Program-made: the position numbers and the translations under genes
The notes under the pieces: model-generated
Told to the model about the DNA's origin: nothing
Database searches by the model: none
What the model saw: the letters and a program-made list of their open reading frames with translations, nothing else
Source: Microbacterium allomyrinae
GTDB lineage: Bacteria > Actinomycetota > Actinomycetes > Actinomycetales > Microbacteriaceae
Reading direction: 5' to 3'
Assembly (NCBI RefSeq): GCF_020682705.1
Contig: NZ_JAGTTN010000001.1
Location: 1,294,081-1,358,080 of the forward strand
Length of the DNA stretch: 64,000 nucleotides
Part shown: one piece after another, positions 1 to 8,044 of the stretch
How the letters are laid out: every line of letters begins with the position of its first letter
How positions within the stretch are numbered: position 1 is the stretch's first letter

Positions 1-2
1 TC

Positions 3-350
3 GGCACCGATCCGCGCACGTTCAGTGTCGTGCGCGACGGGCTCGGCGACCGCTTCCACGTCATCACCGGCACCATCCCGTACCTCGGCGAAGCGGGCGG
101 CGAAGTGAGCCTCGGCGGCATTCACAAGGGTGCGGCGATCACACAGCTCGTCCGCGCCCTGGGCCTGGACATCGCCGACTCGATCGCGATCGGCGACAGC
201 ACGAACGATCTGGAGATGCTCGAAGCCGCCGGCGTCGGCATCGCGATGGGCAATGCGGATGCCGCGGTGAAGGCCATCGCCGACGAGATCACCACCGCAG
301 TCGACGACGACGGCGTCGCGCGGGCGTTCGCGCGGCACGGACTCGTCTGA
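3..350 (+). CDS. HAD-superfamily (Cof-type) hydrolase, C-terminal part
   Basis: The gene enters from the left edge of the window, so only the last 115 codons are seen; no start codon can be assigned. The visible part holds the conserved Lys of HAD motif III (KGAAITQL) and motif IV (IGDSTNDLEM), whose acidic residues bind Mg2+ in Cof/IIB-type sugar or nucleotide phosphatases. The product is cytosolic and the substrate cannot be told. It is clearly paralogous to the complete HAD gene at 1075-1980, sharing the KG(A/S)AI and AMGNA segments, so the pair probably arose by duplication with a LysE gene between them. Confidence 0.85.
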   Translation, partial: GTDPRTFSVVRDGLGDRFHVITGTIPYLGEAGGEVSLGGIHKGAAITQLVRALGLDIADSIAIGDSTNDLEMLEAAGVGIAMGNADAAVKAIADEITTAVDDDGVARAFARHGLV

Positions 351-421
351 CGCCGGCGGACCGCGCCGGCGCGCCCCGCACGCGGGCGGGCTCCTCGCGG
401 CGCCGGTGTCGCCCCCGCGGC

Positions 422-433
422 TAGGCTCGCTCT
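422..433 (+). promoter_or_regulatory. -10 box of a leaderless transcript (lysE-type gene)
   Basis: TAGGCT at 422-427 ends 6 nt before the GTG start at 434, which puts the expected transcription start on the start codon. No Shine-Dalgarno sequence precedes the GTG. The same arrangement recurs at eight other genes in the window. No convincing -35 box is visible. Confidence 0.5.
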
Positions 434-1072
434 GTGGTGCCTCCCGAGAATCTTCTGGCGTTCACGCTCGCCGCCCTCGTGCTGATCGTGATCCCCGGGC
501 CGAGCGTGCTGTTCACGATCGGCCGAGCACTCGCGCTGGGTCGCATCGGCGGCCTTCTCAGCGTGCTCGGCAACGCGCTGGGCCTGCTTCCCGTCATCGC
601 CCTCGTCGCGCTCGGCGTCGGCGGGATCGTCGCGCAGTCGATCGTGCTTTTCACGATCCTCAAGGTCGCCGGCGCCGTCTACCTCATGTATCTCGGCGTC
701 CAGGCGATCCGCCATCGTGGTCGCGCAGCTGCCGAGGCGAACGGTGGAGTGCTCCCCCGGTCGGCGTGGCGCCAGCTGGGCGAGGGTTTCGTCGTCGGGG
801 TGACCAACCCCAAGACGATCGCGTTCTTCGTTGCGGTGCTGCCCCAGTTCGTCGATCTGTCGGCGGGATCGGTGCCGCTGCAGATGGTGCAGCTCGGACT
901 CGTCTTCTTCGTGATCGCCCTCATCTCGGACGGCATCTGGGCGCTCGTCGCCGCAGCCGCGCGGTCGTGGTTCGGCCGCTCCCCGAAGCGCATCGCGACG
1001 CTCTCGGCCACCGGCGGCGGACTCATGATCGGGCTGGGCGGCATCCTGCTGTTCACCGGGAACAGGCACTGA
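434..1072 (+). CDS. LysE/RhtB family amino-acid exporter
   Basis: This is a 212-residue inner-membrane protein of the usual LysE/RhtB length (about 200-215) with roughly six hydrophobic segments. The N-terminal helix carries the family IPGPSVLF segment (P-G-P), and VGVTNPKTIAFF near residue 120 matches the conserved NPK loop. Family members export amino acids or related small solutes by proton antiport; the substrate cannot be read from sequence. The GTG start at 434 fits the -10 box 6 nt upstream. The stop is followed after 2 nt by the ATG of a HAD phosphatase, so the two are probably co-transcribed. Confidence 0.88.
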   Translation: MVPPENLLAFTLAALVLIVIPGPSVLFTIGRALALGRIGGLLSVLGNALGLLPVIALVALGVGGIVAQSIVLFTILKVAGAVYLMYLGVQAIRHRGRAAAEANGGVLPRSAWRQLGEGFVVGVTNPKTIAFFVAVLPQFVDLSAGSVPLQMVQLGLVFFVIALISDGIWALVAAAARSWFGRSPKRIATLSATGGGLMIGLGGILLFTGNRH

Positions 1073-1074
1073 CC

Positions 1075-1980
1075 ATGACGACACGAACGCCCCCCTCGAC
1101 ACGCACGGGCAAGGCCGCCCCGTCATCCGGGAACCGTCGCCGCATCATCTTCCTCGATGTGGACGGCACCATCCTCGAGCACGGCCAGCACATCGCCCCA
1201 CGGACCGGTGACGCGATCCGTGCGGCGCGCGCCGCCGGCCATCTCGTCTACCTCAGCACCGGGCGCGCGGCGTCCGACATCCACCCCCTGGTCGCCGAGA
1301 TCGGGTTCGACGGCGCGATCACCAACAGCGGAGCCCTCGTCACCGACGGCGACGCCGTGATCGTGGACCGCCCGCTCTCACCGGCGGCGACGGAGCGCCT
1401 GCTCACCGTGCTGCGCGGCCGCGGCATCCCGTTCTTCCTGCAGACGCACGAGGGCGTGTTCGCGAGCGACGACATGAGCGAGCTCATGCGGGTCTACGCG
1501 CAGGCACTGCGCGAACGCGACGCGGCCGCGGGCGACGTCCGCCCCGAAGACTCGCTCGCGGGACTCGCGAACCGCGCGTTCCCGCCGGTCGAAGAAGCCG
1601 ACCTCGCACACGTCGCGAAAGCGGTGTTCGTGGCGGATCGGCCCGACGGGGTCGAGGTGCTGCGCACCGACCTCGGAGACGGATTCCTCGTCGTGCCCGG
1701 AAGCATGCCACTGCCGGGCGGCTCGAACGGCGAGATCAACGAGCAGGGCACCACCAAGGGCTCGGCGATCGAGCTGCTGCTCGATCACCTCGGCCTCGAC
1801 GCCGCCGATGCCATCGCGGTCGGCGACAGCTGGAACGACGTCGAGATGTTCCAGGTGTGCGGAGTGAGCGTCGCCATGGGCAACGCCCAGCCCGAGCTCA
1901 AGACCCTCGCCGACTTCGTCACGACCGACGTGCTCGACGACGGGATCTGGAACGCATTCGAGCGGCTCGGCCTGCACTGA
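1075..1980 (+). CDS. HAD-superfamily Cof-type phosphatase
   Basis: A complete 301-residue cytosolic HAD hydrolase. Motif I is FLDVDGTI (nucleophile Asp plus acid/base Asp) near residue 25, motif II is the Ser/Thr in LSTGR, and motifs III/IV are KGSAIE and VGDSWNDVEM. The alpha/beta cap inserted between motifs II and III identifies a type IIB (Cof/YbiV-like) enzyme, which usually dephosphorylates sugar phosphates, nucleotides or flavin precursors. The ATG at 1075 lies 2 nt after the lysE-type stop, which favours it over the much longer open frame upstream. The first ~20 residues (MTTRTPPSTRTGK) are a disordered Thr/Pro-rich extension. Confidence 0.88.
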   Translation: MTTRTPPSTRTGKAAPSSGNRRRIIFLDVDGTILEHGQHIAPRTGDAIRAARAAGHLVYLSTGRAASDIHPLVAEIGFDGAITNSGALVTDGDAVIVDRPLSPAATERLLTVLRGRGIPFFLQTHEGVFASDDMSELMRVYAQALRERDAAAGDVRPEDSLAGLANRAFPPVEEADLAHVAKAVFVADRPDGVEVLRTDLGDGFLVVPGSMPLPGGSNGEINEQGTTKGSAIELLLDHLGLDAADAIAVGDSWNDVEMFQVCGVSVAMGNAQPELKTLADFVTTDVLDDGIWNAFERLGLH

Positions 1981-2000
1981 CCACGGCACGGACCAGCCGT

Positions 2001-2062
2001 TCAGGCTGCGGGCTGCTCGGCACCCAGGTTCACGAGGTTGCCGGCCGGATCGCGCGCGGTCA
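2001..2062 (-). pseudogene. C-terminal remnant of a VOC/glyoxalase-family gene
   Basis: Directly beyond the SDR gene stop, a different minus-strand frame encodes about 20 residues including LTARDPAGNLVNLG and then a stop at 2001. The pattern DPxGNxxNL is the typical last strand of vicinal-oxygen-chelate (glyoxalase/bleomycin-resistance) domains. No VOC sequence is visible upstream because the frame runs into the SDR gene. I read it as the 3' scar of a VOC gene whose body was replaced when the SDR gene arrived. The fragment is short, so this is a pattern call, not a proof. Confidence 0.45.
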
Positions 2063-2899
2063 ATTCAAGAAGATGTCGGGGAAGAGCGCCTCGTCGGGTG
2101 TTCCGGGGACAGCCGCGTAGCCAGAGAAGTCCGTGATGCCCGCAGCTTCCAGCACATCCTCGACGATGAGCGTCTGCCCGGTGTACTCGCGTGCCGGCTT
2201 CGTGAAGACCTCGTATGCGGCATCCGCATAGATCTCCGGCGTGCGGCTGACCTTCATCATCGTGTCGCCACCGAGCGCGAAGCGCACGGCCGCCGTCGCG
2301 ATCGTGGTGCGCGGCCAGAGCGTGTTGGCGGCGATCCCGGCCTTCGCGAACTCGGCGGCCAGCCCCAGCGTCGTCATCGTCATGCCGTACTTCGCGAGTG
2401 TGTATCCGGTGTGCGCGCCGAGCCACTTCGGCGCGAGATTCAGCGGCGGCGAGAGCGACAGGATGTGCGGGTTCGCGGCATCCTTCAGAATCGGCACCGC
2501 CGCGCGGCTCAGCATGAAAGTGCCGCGAACGTTGACGTCCTGCATGAGGTCGTACTTCTTCGCGTCGAGGTCGAGGGAGCGCGACAGGTCGATGACCGAC
2601 GCGTTGTTGACGACGATGTCGATACCGCCGAACTCGCCCTCGGTCTTGAGCACCGCCTCGGTCACGTCGTCGTCGTTGCGCACGTCGCCGACGATCGGCA
2701 GCGCCTGACCGCCCGCCGCACGGATCTGCTCCGCCGCCGAGTGCACCGTCCCCTCGAGCTTCGGGTGCGGGGTGTCGGTCTTGGCGAGCAGCGCGATGTT
2801 GGCACCGTCGCGGGCGGCCCGCAGCGCGATCGCGAGGCCGATGCCGCGGCTGCCGCCCGACATCAGGATGGTCTTTCCGGCGAGCGGCTTGTCGCTCAT
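2060..2899 (-). CDS. SDR family oxidoreductase (HSDL2-like)
   Basis: A 279-residue short-chain dehydrogenase. The N-terminal Rossmann motif is SGGSRGIGLAIA (TGxxxGxG type, about residues 14-25), followed by NNAS near residue 100 and a YxxxK pair in GYTLAKYGMTM. The length and the motif LSPPLNLAPKW resemble the hydroxysteroid-dehydrogenase-like 2 group, which accompanies fatty-acid or steroid metabolism. The true substrate is unknown. The ATG at 2899 has AGGAGAG upstream. It lies 161 bp downstream of an enoyl-CoA hydratase on the same strand, with a perfect inverted repeat in the gap. The stop abuts a VOC gene remnant. Confidence 0.85.
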   Translation of the reverse strand: MSDKPLAGKTILMSGGSRGIGLAIALRAARDGANIALLAKTDTPHPKLEGTVHSAAEQIRAAGGQALPIVGDVRNDDDVTEAVLKTEGEFGGIDIVVNNASVIDLSRSLDLDAKKYDLMQDVNVRGTFMLSRAAVPILKDAANPHILSLSPPLNLAPKWLGAHTGYTLAKYGMTMTTLGLAAEFAKAGIAANTLWPRTTIATAAVRFALGGDTMMKVSRTPEIYADAAYEVFTKPAREYTGQTLIVEDVLEAAGITDFSGYAAVPGTPDEALFPDIFLN

Positions 2900-2946
2900 C
2901 TTGTTCTCTCCTTGTGAGGGTTGTTCACTTCATGTCCTCTCACCGA

Positions 2947-2963
2947 GTTCACACGCTGTGAAC
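2947..2963. promoter_or_regulatory. Perfect inverted repeat, candidate operator
   Basis: GTTCACA-CGC-TGTGAAC is a perfect 7+3+7 palindrome 48 bp upstream of the SDR start at 2899, in the 161-bp gap 2900-3060. The size and spacing suit a dimeric TetR- or GntR-type repressor. No regulator gene is adjacent, so the binding protein is unknown. Nothing else is recognisable in the gap. Confidence 0.45.
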
Positions 2964-3060
2964 GCGAATGTGGTGCGGTTTCGGCGAGCGCACATGCAGT
3001 GGACGGCGGGTGTCGACGCGTTCGATGCGAGGTGGGAGGGCGGAGCAGCGGGACCGCGGG

Positions 3061-3855
3061 TCAGGAACGGGACTTGGAGGCCGCGGCGAACGCCGCGACG
3101 CGTGCCTGGGATTCGGGCGTGTCGAAGGCGGCGCCGATCGAGCGCGCCTCTTCGGCCAGCTGCTCGACGAACGTGCGATCGGGCTGCGACCGGATCAGGC
3201 GCTTGGCCTGCCCGTAGGCGCCGTACGCGTTCGCCAGCCAGAACCGCGCGATCTCGTCTGCCCGGGCCTTCACTCCCTGGGCGATGGACGCGGGATCGTC
3301 GCCGGGCACGACTTCGGCGACGAGGCCCCACGCGAGCGCCTCGTCGGCGGCGAGCATTCGATCCTGCAGCACGAGCTGGAGCGCCCGGCGCTGCCCGATC
3401 GCGTGGGCGAGCTGGGCCGAGACCGACAGGTCGGGGGTGAGGCCGATGTTGGCGTAGAGGCTGCCGATGCGCGAGTTCGCACCGACGACGGCGTAGTCGC
3501 TCGTCATGAGGATGCCGAGTCCGCCGCCCGCGGTCGTGCCGTGTGCGGCGGCGACGACCGGGATCACCGACTCGGTGAGCGCCCGGATGCCGACATTGAT
3601 GACTCCGGCGAGCTCGCGGATATCTGCGCCCGACCCCATCTTCTGCGCCATCTCGCGCACATCGCCGCCGGCGCAGAATGCGCGACCCGCGGCATCCAGC
3701 ACGATCGCTCCGACATCGTCGTGCGACGTCGCCTCGACGGTCACGCGGGCCCACTCGTGCGCGAGCGCGGCGTCGAAGGCGTTCAGGCTCTCCGGCCGGT
3801 TCAGCGTGATGCGCGCCAGCCCGTCGTCGACGCTGAACAGGATCGGATCAGTCAT
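3061..3855 (-). CDS. Enoyl-CoA hydratase/isomerase family protein
   Basis: A 264-residue crotonase-fold protein of typical length. The two oxyanion-hole segments are present: AFCAGGDVREM near residue 60 and AHGTTAGGGLGILM near residue 105. The likely role is hydration or isomerisation of an acyl-CoA in the cytosol, in fatty-acid or branched-chain catabolism. The catalytic Glu pair of classical hydratases is not obvious (NIGLTPDLSVS where many have E), so an isomerase or other crotonase activity is possible. The ATG at 3855 lies 31 nt after an upstream SDR gene stop and has GGAGCAG upstream. It is co-directional with SDR genes on both sides. Confidence 0.85.
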   Translation of the reverse strand: MTDPILFSVDDGLARITLNRPESLNAFDAALAHEWARVTVEATSHDDVGAIVLDAAGRAFCAGGDVREMAQKMGSGADIRELAGVINVGIRALTESVIPVVAAAHGTTAGGGLGILMTSDYAVVGANSRIGSLYANIGLTPDLSVSAQLAHAIGQRRALQLVLQDRMLAADEALAWGLVAEVVPGDDPASIAQGVKARADEIARFWLANAYGAYGQAKRLIRSQPDRTFVEQLAEEARSIGAAFDTPESQARVAAFAAASKSRS

Positions 3856-3886
3856 GCTGCTGCTCCTTCGCTCGGTGCTGCGCGGT

Positions 3887-4648
3887 TCATCTGGGCGCCA
3901 TCCGGATCGCCCCGTCGAGACGGATCGTCTCGCCGTTGAGATAGCCGTTCTCGACGATCGACATCACGAGCCGGGCGTACTCGTCAGGCCGGCCGAGGCG
4001 CTGCGGGTACGGCACCTGCTGGCCGAGAGAGTCCTGTGCCGCCTGCGGCAGGCCCTTCAGCATGGGGGTCTCCATGATGCCGGGGGCGATGGTGAGTACC
4101 CGGATGCCGTAGCGCGCGAGCTCGCGCGCGATGGGCAGGGTCATCGCGTGAACTCCGCCCTTGCTCGCGGCATAGGCGGGCTGGCCGATCTGTCCGTCGA
4201 ACGCTGCGACGCTCGCCGTGCTGACGATGACCCCCCGAGCCCCGTCGTCGGTGGGCTCGGTCTTCGCCATCGCGGCCGATGCCTGCGCGATGACGTTGTA
4301 CGTGCCGATGAGGTTGACTCGGATGATCCGTTCGAAGTCGCCCAGCGGTGTCGGCGCGCCGTCGCGATCGAGCACCTTGGCGGGCGGTGCGATCCCGGCG
4401 CAGTTCACCACGACCCGCAGTGGCCCGGATGCCGCGGCCACCGCGACCGCGTCGGCCACCGGTGCCGGATCGGTGACGTCGGCCGGCGCGAACGAACCCC
4501 CGAGTTCGGCGGCGATCTCGGCGCCGGCGGAGGAAGGCAGGTCGACGATCGTGACCACTGCTCCGGCCGCGGCGAGGCGGCGGGCGGTGGCGAAACCGAG
4601 TCCGCTCGCGCCCCCGGTGACGAGGGCGGATGCACCCGTGAGGTCCAT
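3887..4648 (-). CDS. SDR family, 3-hydroxyacyl-CoA dehydrogenase (HSD17B10-like)
   Basis: A 253-residue classical [15 protein letters not shown] near residue 10 binds NAD(P), NCAGI follows near residue 88, and the catalytic Ser and YAASKGG (Tyr/Lys) lie near residues 145-165. It resembles the type-2 3-hydroxyacyl-CoA dehydrogenase group in length and in the [10 protein letters not shown] segment. With the enoyl-CoA hydratase 31 nt downstream it would make two consecutive beta-oxidation steps. The start at 4648 is preceded by GAAGGAGAAC, a strong ribosome-binding site, so I reject the longer frame reaching 4852. An imperfect palindrome lies 37 bp upstream. Confidence 0.87.
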   Translation of the reverse strand: MDLTGASALVTGGASGLGFATARRLAAAGAVVTIVDLPSSAGAEIAAELGGSFAPADVTDPAPVADAVAVAAASGPLRVVVNCAGIAPPAKVLDRDGAPTPLGDFERIIRVNLIGTYNVIAQASAAMAKTEPTDDGARGVIVSTASVAAFDGQIGQPAYAASKGGVHAMTLPIARELARYGIRVLTIAPGIMETPMLKGLPQAAQDSLGQQVPYPQRLGRPDEYARLVMSIVENGYLNGETIRLDGAIRMAPR

Positions 4649-4684
4649 GCGTTCTCCTTCGAACTGATATCGCGTCCCACAATA

Positions 4685-4703
4685 CGTGGTACTGCGTGCC
4701 ACG
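4685..4703. promoter_or_regulatory. Inverted repeat, candidate operator for the acyl-CoA gene block
   Basis: CGTGGTAC-TGC-GTGCCACG pairs 7 of 8 positions and lies 37 bp upstream of the SDR start at 4648, in the 187-bp divergent gap before the DUF488 gene. Its position suits a repressor of the SDR/hydratase block. No regulator is adjacent, and the rest of the gap shows nothing I recognise. Confidence 0.35.
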
Positions 4704-4835
4704 TCGCGCACGGTGGCTCTGTGCGTGCGGGACAGTCGCGCCGTGGACCCCACGCTACTCACCGGCTCAGCCGCCGGCATCCTCCCGTTGACACACCCGC
4801 TGGCGCACGTGCGGAGGGCAGGATGGGATGAGGTC

Positions 4836-5210
4836 ATGGAACTGCGCCTCAAGCGTGTCTACGGCGAGCCCGATCCGAGCGACGGATTCCGGGTGCTGGT
4901 CGACCGTCTCTGGCCCCGCGGGGTGTCGAAGGAGCGCGCCGCGCTGGACCTCTGGGCCAAGGAGGTCGCGCCGTCGGCAGAGCTGCGCAAGGCCTTCCAC
5001 CAGGGCGGAATGGCGTGGGACGCCTTCGCCGACGCCTATCGCGCGGAACTCGCGGGTGCGACGCGGTCCGCCGTCGAACGCCTGCGCACCGAGTTGTCGC
5101 CCCACGCCGTCGTGACGCTCCTGCACGCCGTGCGCGACGACATCCAGAACCACGCCAAGATCCTCTGTGAGGTGCTGGAGAGTCCTCCACAACCCCTGGG
5201 CGGGCAGTGA
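4836..5210 (+). CDS. DUF488 family protein
   Basis: A 124-residue cytosolic protein with the DUF488 hallmarks: the N-terminal [18 protein letters not shown] segment, then [11 protein letters not shown] and a short C-terminal alpha/beta part ending in VTLLHAVRD. The family (YeaO-like) is widespread and has no settled biochemical function. The ATG at 4836 is preceded by GATGAGG; starting there gives the normal family length, whereas the upstream open frame adds 50 unrelated residues. The stop codon falls in the loop of a strong hairpin shared with the convergent glycosidase gene. Confidence 0.8.
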   Translation: MELRLKRVYGEPDPSDGFRVLVDRLWPRGVSKERAALDLWAKEVAPSAELRKAFHQGGMAWDAFADAYRAELAGATRSAVERLRTELSPHAVVTLLHAVRDDIQNHAKILCEVLESPPQPLGGQ

Positions 5211-5221
5211 TGCCCGCCCAG
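5196..5221. terminator. Bidirectional hairpin terminator overlapping the DUF488 stop
   Basis: A perfect 11-bp stem (CTGGGCGGGCA / TGCCCGCCCAG) with a 4-nt GTGA loop. The loop contains the TGA stop of the plus-strand DUF488 gene, and the minus-strand glycosidase gene ends at 5233. The position between convergent genes supports a terminator, though a U-tract is absent, as is common at high GC. Confidence 0.65.
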
Positions 5222-5232
5222 CGAAGCTGCTC

Positions 5233-7992
5233 TCAGTTGATCGCCTCCCACGGCCCCGTCGCGACCCCGGGCGTATCGCTGCGCGTCCACCACTTCGCTC
5301 GATACGTCAACCCGTCGTGCGTGACGAGATCGCCGAAGTCGTAGATCGTCGTCGTCGTCCACGCTGCTGGTGAACCGGCGGATGGCACGATCTCCGCCCA
5401 CGCGCCACCTTCCTGCCCCGGCTGCTGATTGCGGTTCCACCACAGCGCGCGGTACCGCACGCCGGCGTAGACGGCCTCTTCGCCGGTCAGGAAGATCCGC
5501 GACGGAGACCACACCGAGTCACCCTCTTGAGACTCGATGATGTGCTGCCAGGCGCCGTTCGGGTCCTCACCGGGTGTTGCGCCCTGAGTCCACCAGGCGG
5601 CGACGTAGTGATCGTCGTCGTACACGACCTCGTCGCCCGCGTCGTAGATGGCGCCCGCATCCCACGTCGGCGCTTCGTTCGGGGAATCGCCCTCTGCGAC
5701 GACGGCGGAGGTGTTCCCATCCCCGTCCACAGTTCGCACGCTGTACTCATCGCCCGCACTCGCGTCCGGATCGAAGAAGTACTCGCCGACGCTGACTTTC
5801 GAGACGGGTGAGCCGTTCCTGAAGATCTCGTAGTAGGAGATCCAACGATCGTCGGAACCGGCAGCCCATGTCACATCGACACCGTCCTCACCCAAGTGGG
5901 TCGCGACGGTCGACTGGACGAGAGAAGGCGAGGTGGGCGCGGTCGCGTCCGTGCCGGCGCCCGGGCGATCCTCGAGATTGAAGTAGACCACTTCTCCCTC
6001 CATGTACGCGGCCATCGTGATCCCCGCGGCCATCCAGTCAGCACCGGTCTTGGTCGCAGTCGGTACCGATCCCTCTTGGGAAGCCACCGTGTAAGTCCGG
6101 TCAGCCTCGAGTCCCTTGGGGAAGAGTGTGACCGTGCTGCCGACACCGAAGGCCGACTTCGGGAAGGTGATGTAGCCGCGCTCTCCGTCGCCGCTCATCT
6201 TCTGGATGATGCCCTCGGCGCTGCCCGTCTGCACGGTGGGTCGGTAGATCTTGACCCAGCGCCCCATGACCTCCTGGGAAGCGAGATATCGATAGAGCTC
6301 GGCGTCGATTCGAAGCGGCTCCAGGGCCTCCGGGCCGGCGTTGGTGTCACCTGCGATAGTGAGGTGGAAGCTGAGCAGATGCCGGTTGCTCTTGTCATAG
6401 GCGCCGATGTTCCCACGCCCATAGGACATGATCAGCTTCTCAGCCGGGTAAAGCAGCGAAGTCCAGTAGCCCTCTTCCTTTCCGCCCACTCCGTCGCGCA
6501 GCAGTGCCAGGTCGGAGAGCGACACGGTATAGAGATTCATCAACCCGCCCCCGTCACTGCACAACTGGAGCCCCGCCGCAGGGTTGTTCTTCACAAAGTC
6601 CTCGAGAATCTGCACGGTGGCGTTCGCCTTTTCGAGGTTCCCGCTGTCTGCGCCGAAGTCCGTTTTCAGCATGAACGGCCCGAAGTCGTTCTGCTTCTGC
6701 TGCAGCACCTCATCGATATGAGTGACGACGTCCGGGTTCGTCGTGTCCAAACCTGCCTTCCGGTTCGTGAGGTTCACCATCCAGTCCGGATGCTGCTGCG
6801 CCAGCTGGGACGATCCTTCTGCACCCCAGGGGACGAGCCAGTACCCGACTTGCAGGCCCGACTGGGCAGCGAAGTCGCGGTACTCGGTGAGCGGCTCATC
6901 CTCCTTCGCATTCCAGTCGCCCATCGCGTCCTGCCATCCGTCGTCCATCCACACCATGTCGCCGCCGATGTACGCGAGCTGTCGAGTCTTGTTGAGAATG
7001 GTGGTGGGGTCGCTGCCATAGCCGCCATAGCGGATGAGAGGCACATACTCCTCGGACGTGTCGTCCCACAGGTACCGGTACGTGAAGTCCAGGACAGCGT
7101 TTCCCATGTCGTCCAGATCTCCCCGGAAGAAGCCGATCCGCCCGGTGGGTCCGGAAATGGTCGCTCCGGAGGCCAGTGCCGTTGCCAAGGTCGCTCTGGG
7201 CTCGACGAGCAGCTTGCCGTAGTTGTCCCCGACCGTCGTGCTCCAGTTGCCGGTGAAGTCCCACGTCGCGATCAACCCGTCGTTCGTCTGGCGATTGCGC
7301 AGGGCGAGGAAGGGCTGGTATCCGTTCGCGCCGCTCCCACCGAAGGTCCGAACACCGGAGGTCATCGCATATGGCCCCTGGAGTGTCTGCAGCTTCATCC
7401 CGGAGGTCGCCTTGTCGCCGCTCATGTTGTAAAGATCGACGTTGGATGCTTCGCTTCCAAGGACGCGCATGGAGATCGCAGAGTAGTCCGTCAGCGTCTT
7501 CGCCTCAGACGTCTTGTTGGTGACGTCGGTGCGCTCCTCGATGAACGAGGTCTCCGGATACACCCAGTAGTGGCGGGTGATCCCGAGATCGTCCGTACTG
7601 AGCTGGACGATCAGATGGATTGATCCGTTGGGCTGCACTTCGCTCGATTGACCGTCGAGGTTCCAGCCGCCGGTAGAGCCGCGAAAGTCGGTGGCGCCAT
7701 CGACACGGACGCGGAACTCCGATGTCGCGCCACTCTGCTGGTACTCGTGACCGGTGGAGAGATCAACGAGTGATGTCTGACGATAGTTACCACCAGAGAG
7801 CTGAACGACGCGCTTCACCTTGCTCGTGATCATCGTCCAGGTCGAGGTGGTGGCGTCGTACGTGACCGAAGCGTCCCCGGAAGTCGTCGCGCCTGCGGCG
7901 TAGGCCGGTGCGACGCCGGTGAGGACGCCCGCGGCCAAGGCGAGTACAACGACGAGGCCGATTCCGGCGCGTCGGGATATTTCTCTGTCCAT
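5233..7992 (-). CDS. Secreted GH36-like glycosidase with three CBM5/12 modules
   Basis: A 919-residue exported protein. Residues 1-33 form a signal peptide ending in APAYAAG. Residues ~40-690 resemble clan GH-D alpha-galactosidases: a beta-sandwich N-domain, then a barrel with VWMDDGWQDAMGDWN, GYWLVPWG and MLKTDFG, whose Asp445 aligns with the GH36 nucleophile. Asp494 or Asp500 (LSDLALLRDG) could be the acid/base, which is uncertain. A fibronectin-III-like stretch (~700-770) precedes three CBM5/12-type repeats at about 776-825, 829-872 and 876-919, each with the AxWWTxxxxP pattern known to bind chitin or other polysaccharides. It is the last gene of the lacI-controlled sugar operon, suggesting that it releases the sugar the ABC system imports. 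Confidence 0.8.
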   Translation of the reverse strand: MDREISRRAGIGLVVVLALAAGVLTGVAPAYAAGATTSGDASVTYDATTSTWTMITSKVKRVVQLSGGNYRQTSLVDLSTGHEYQQSGATSEFRVRVDGATDFRGSTGGWNLDGQSSEVQPNGSIHLIVQLSTDDLGITRHYWVYPETSFIEERTDVTNKTSEAKTLTDYSAISMRVLGSEASNVDLYNMSGDKATSGMKLQTLQGPYAMTSGVRTFGGSGANGYQPFLALRNRQTNDGLIATWDFTGNWSTTVGDNYGKLLVEPRATLATALASGATISGPTGRIGFFRGDLDDMGNAVLDFTYRYLWDDTSEEYVPLIRYGGYGSDPTTILNKTRQLAYIGGDMVWMDDGWQDAMGDWNAKEDEPLTEYRDFAAQSGLQVGYWLVPWGAEGSSQLAQQHPDWMVNLTNRKAGLDTTNPDVVTHIDEVLQQKQNDFGPFMLKTDFGADSGNLEKANATVQILEDFVKNNPAAGLQLCSDGGGLMNLYTVSLSDLALLRDGVGGKEEGYWTSLLYPAEKLIMSYGRGNIGAYDKSNRHLLSFHLTIAGDTNAGPEALEPLRIDAELYRYLASQEVMGRWVKIYRPTVQTGSAEGIIQKMSGDGERGYITFPKSAFGVGSTVTLFPKGLEADRTYTVASQEGSVPTATKTGADWMAAGITMAAYMEGEVVYFNLEDRPGAGTDATAPTSPSLVQSTVATHLGEDGVDVTWAAGSDDRWISYYEIFRNGSPVSKVSVGEYFFDPDASAGDEYSVRTVDGDGNTSAVVAEGDSPNEAPTWDAGAIYDAGDEVVYDDDHYVAAWWTQGATPGEDPNGAWQHIIESQEGDSVWSPSRIFLTGEEAVYAGVRYRALWWNRNQQPGQEGGAWAEIVPSAGSPAAWTTTTIYDFGDLVTHDGLTYRAKWWTRSDTPGVATGPWEAIN

Positions 7993-8044
7993 GATCTGTG
8001 CTTTCTCTTCGTTGAGCAGATGGATCGCGTGGGCGGTGGGTGCG

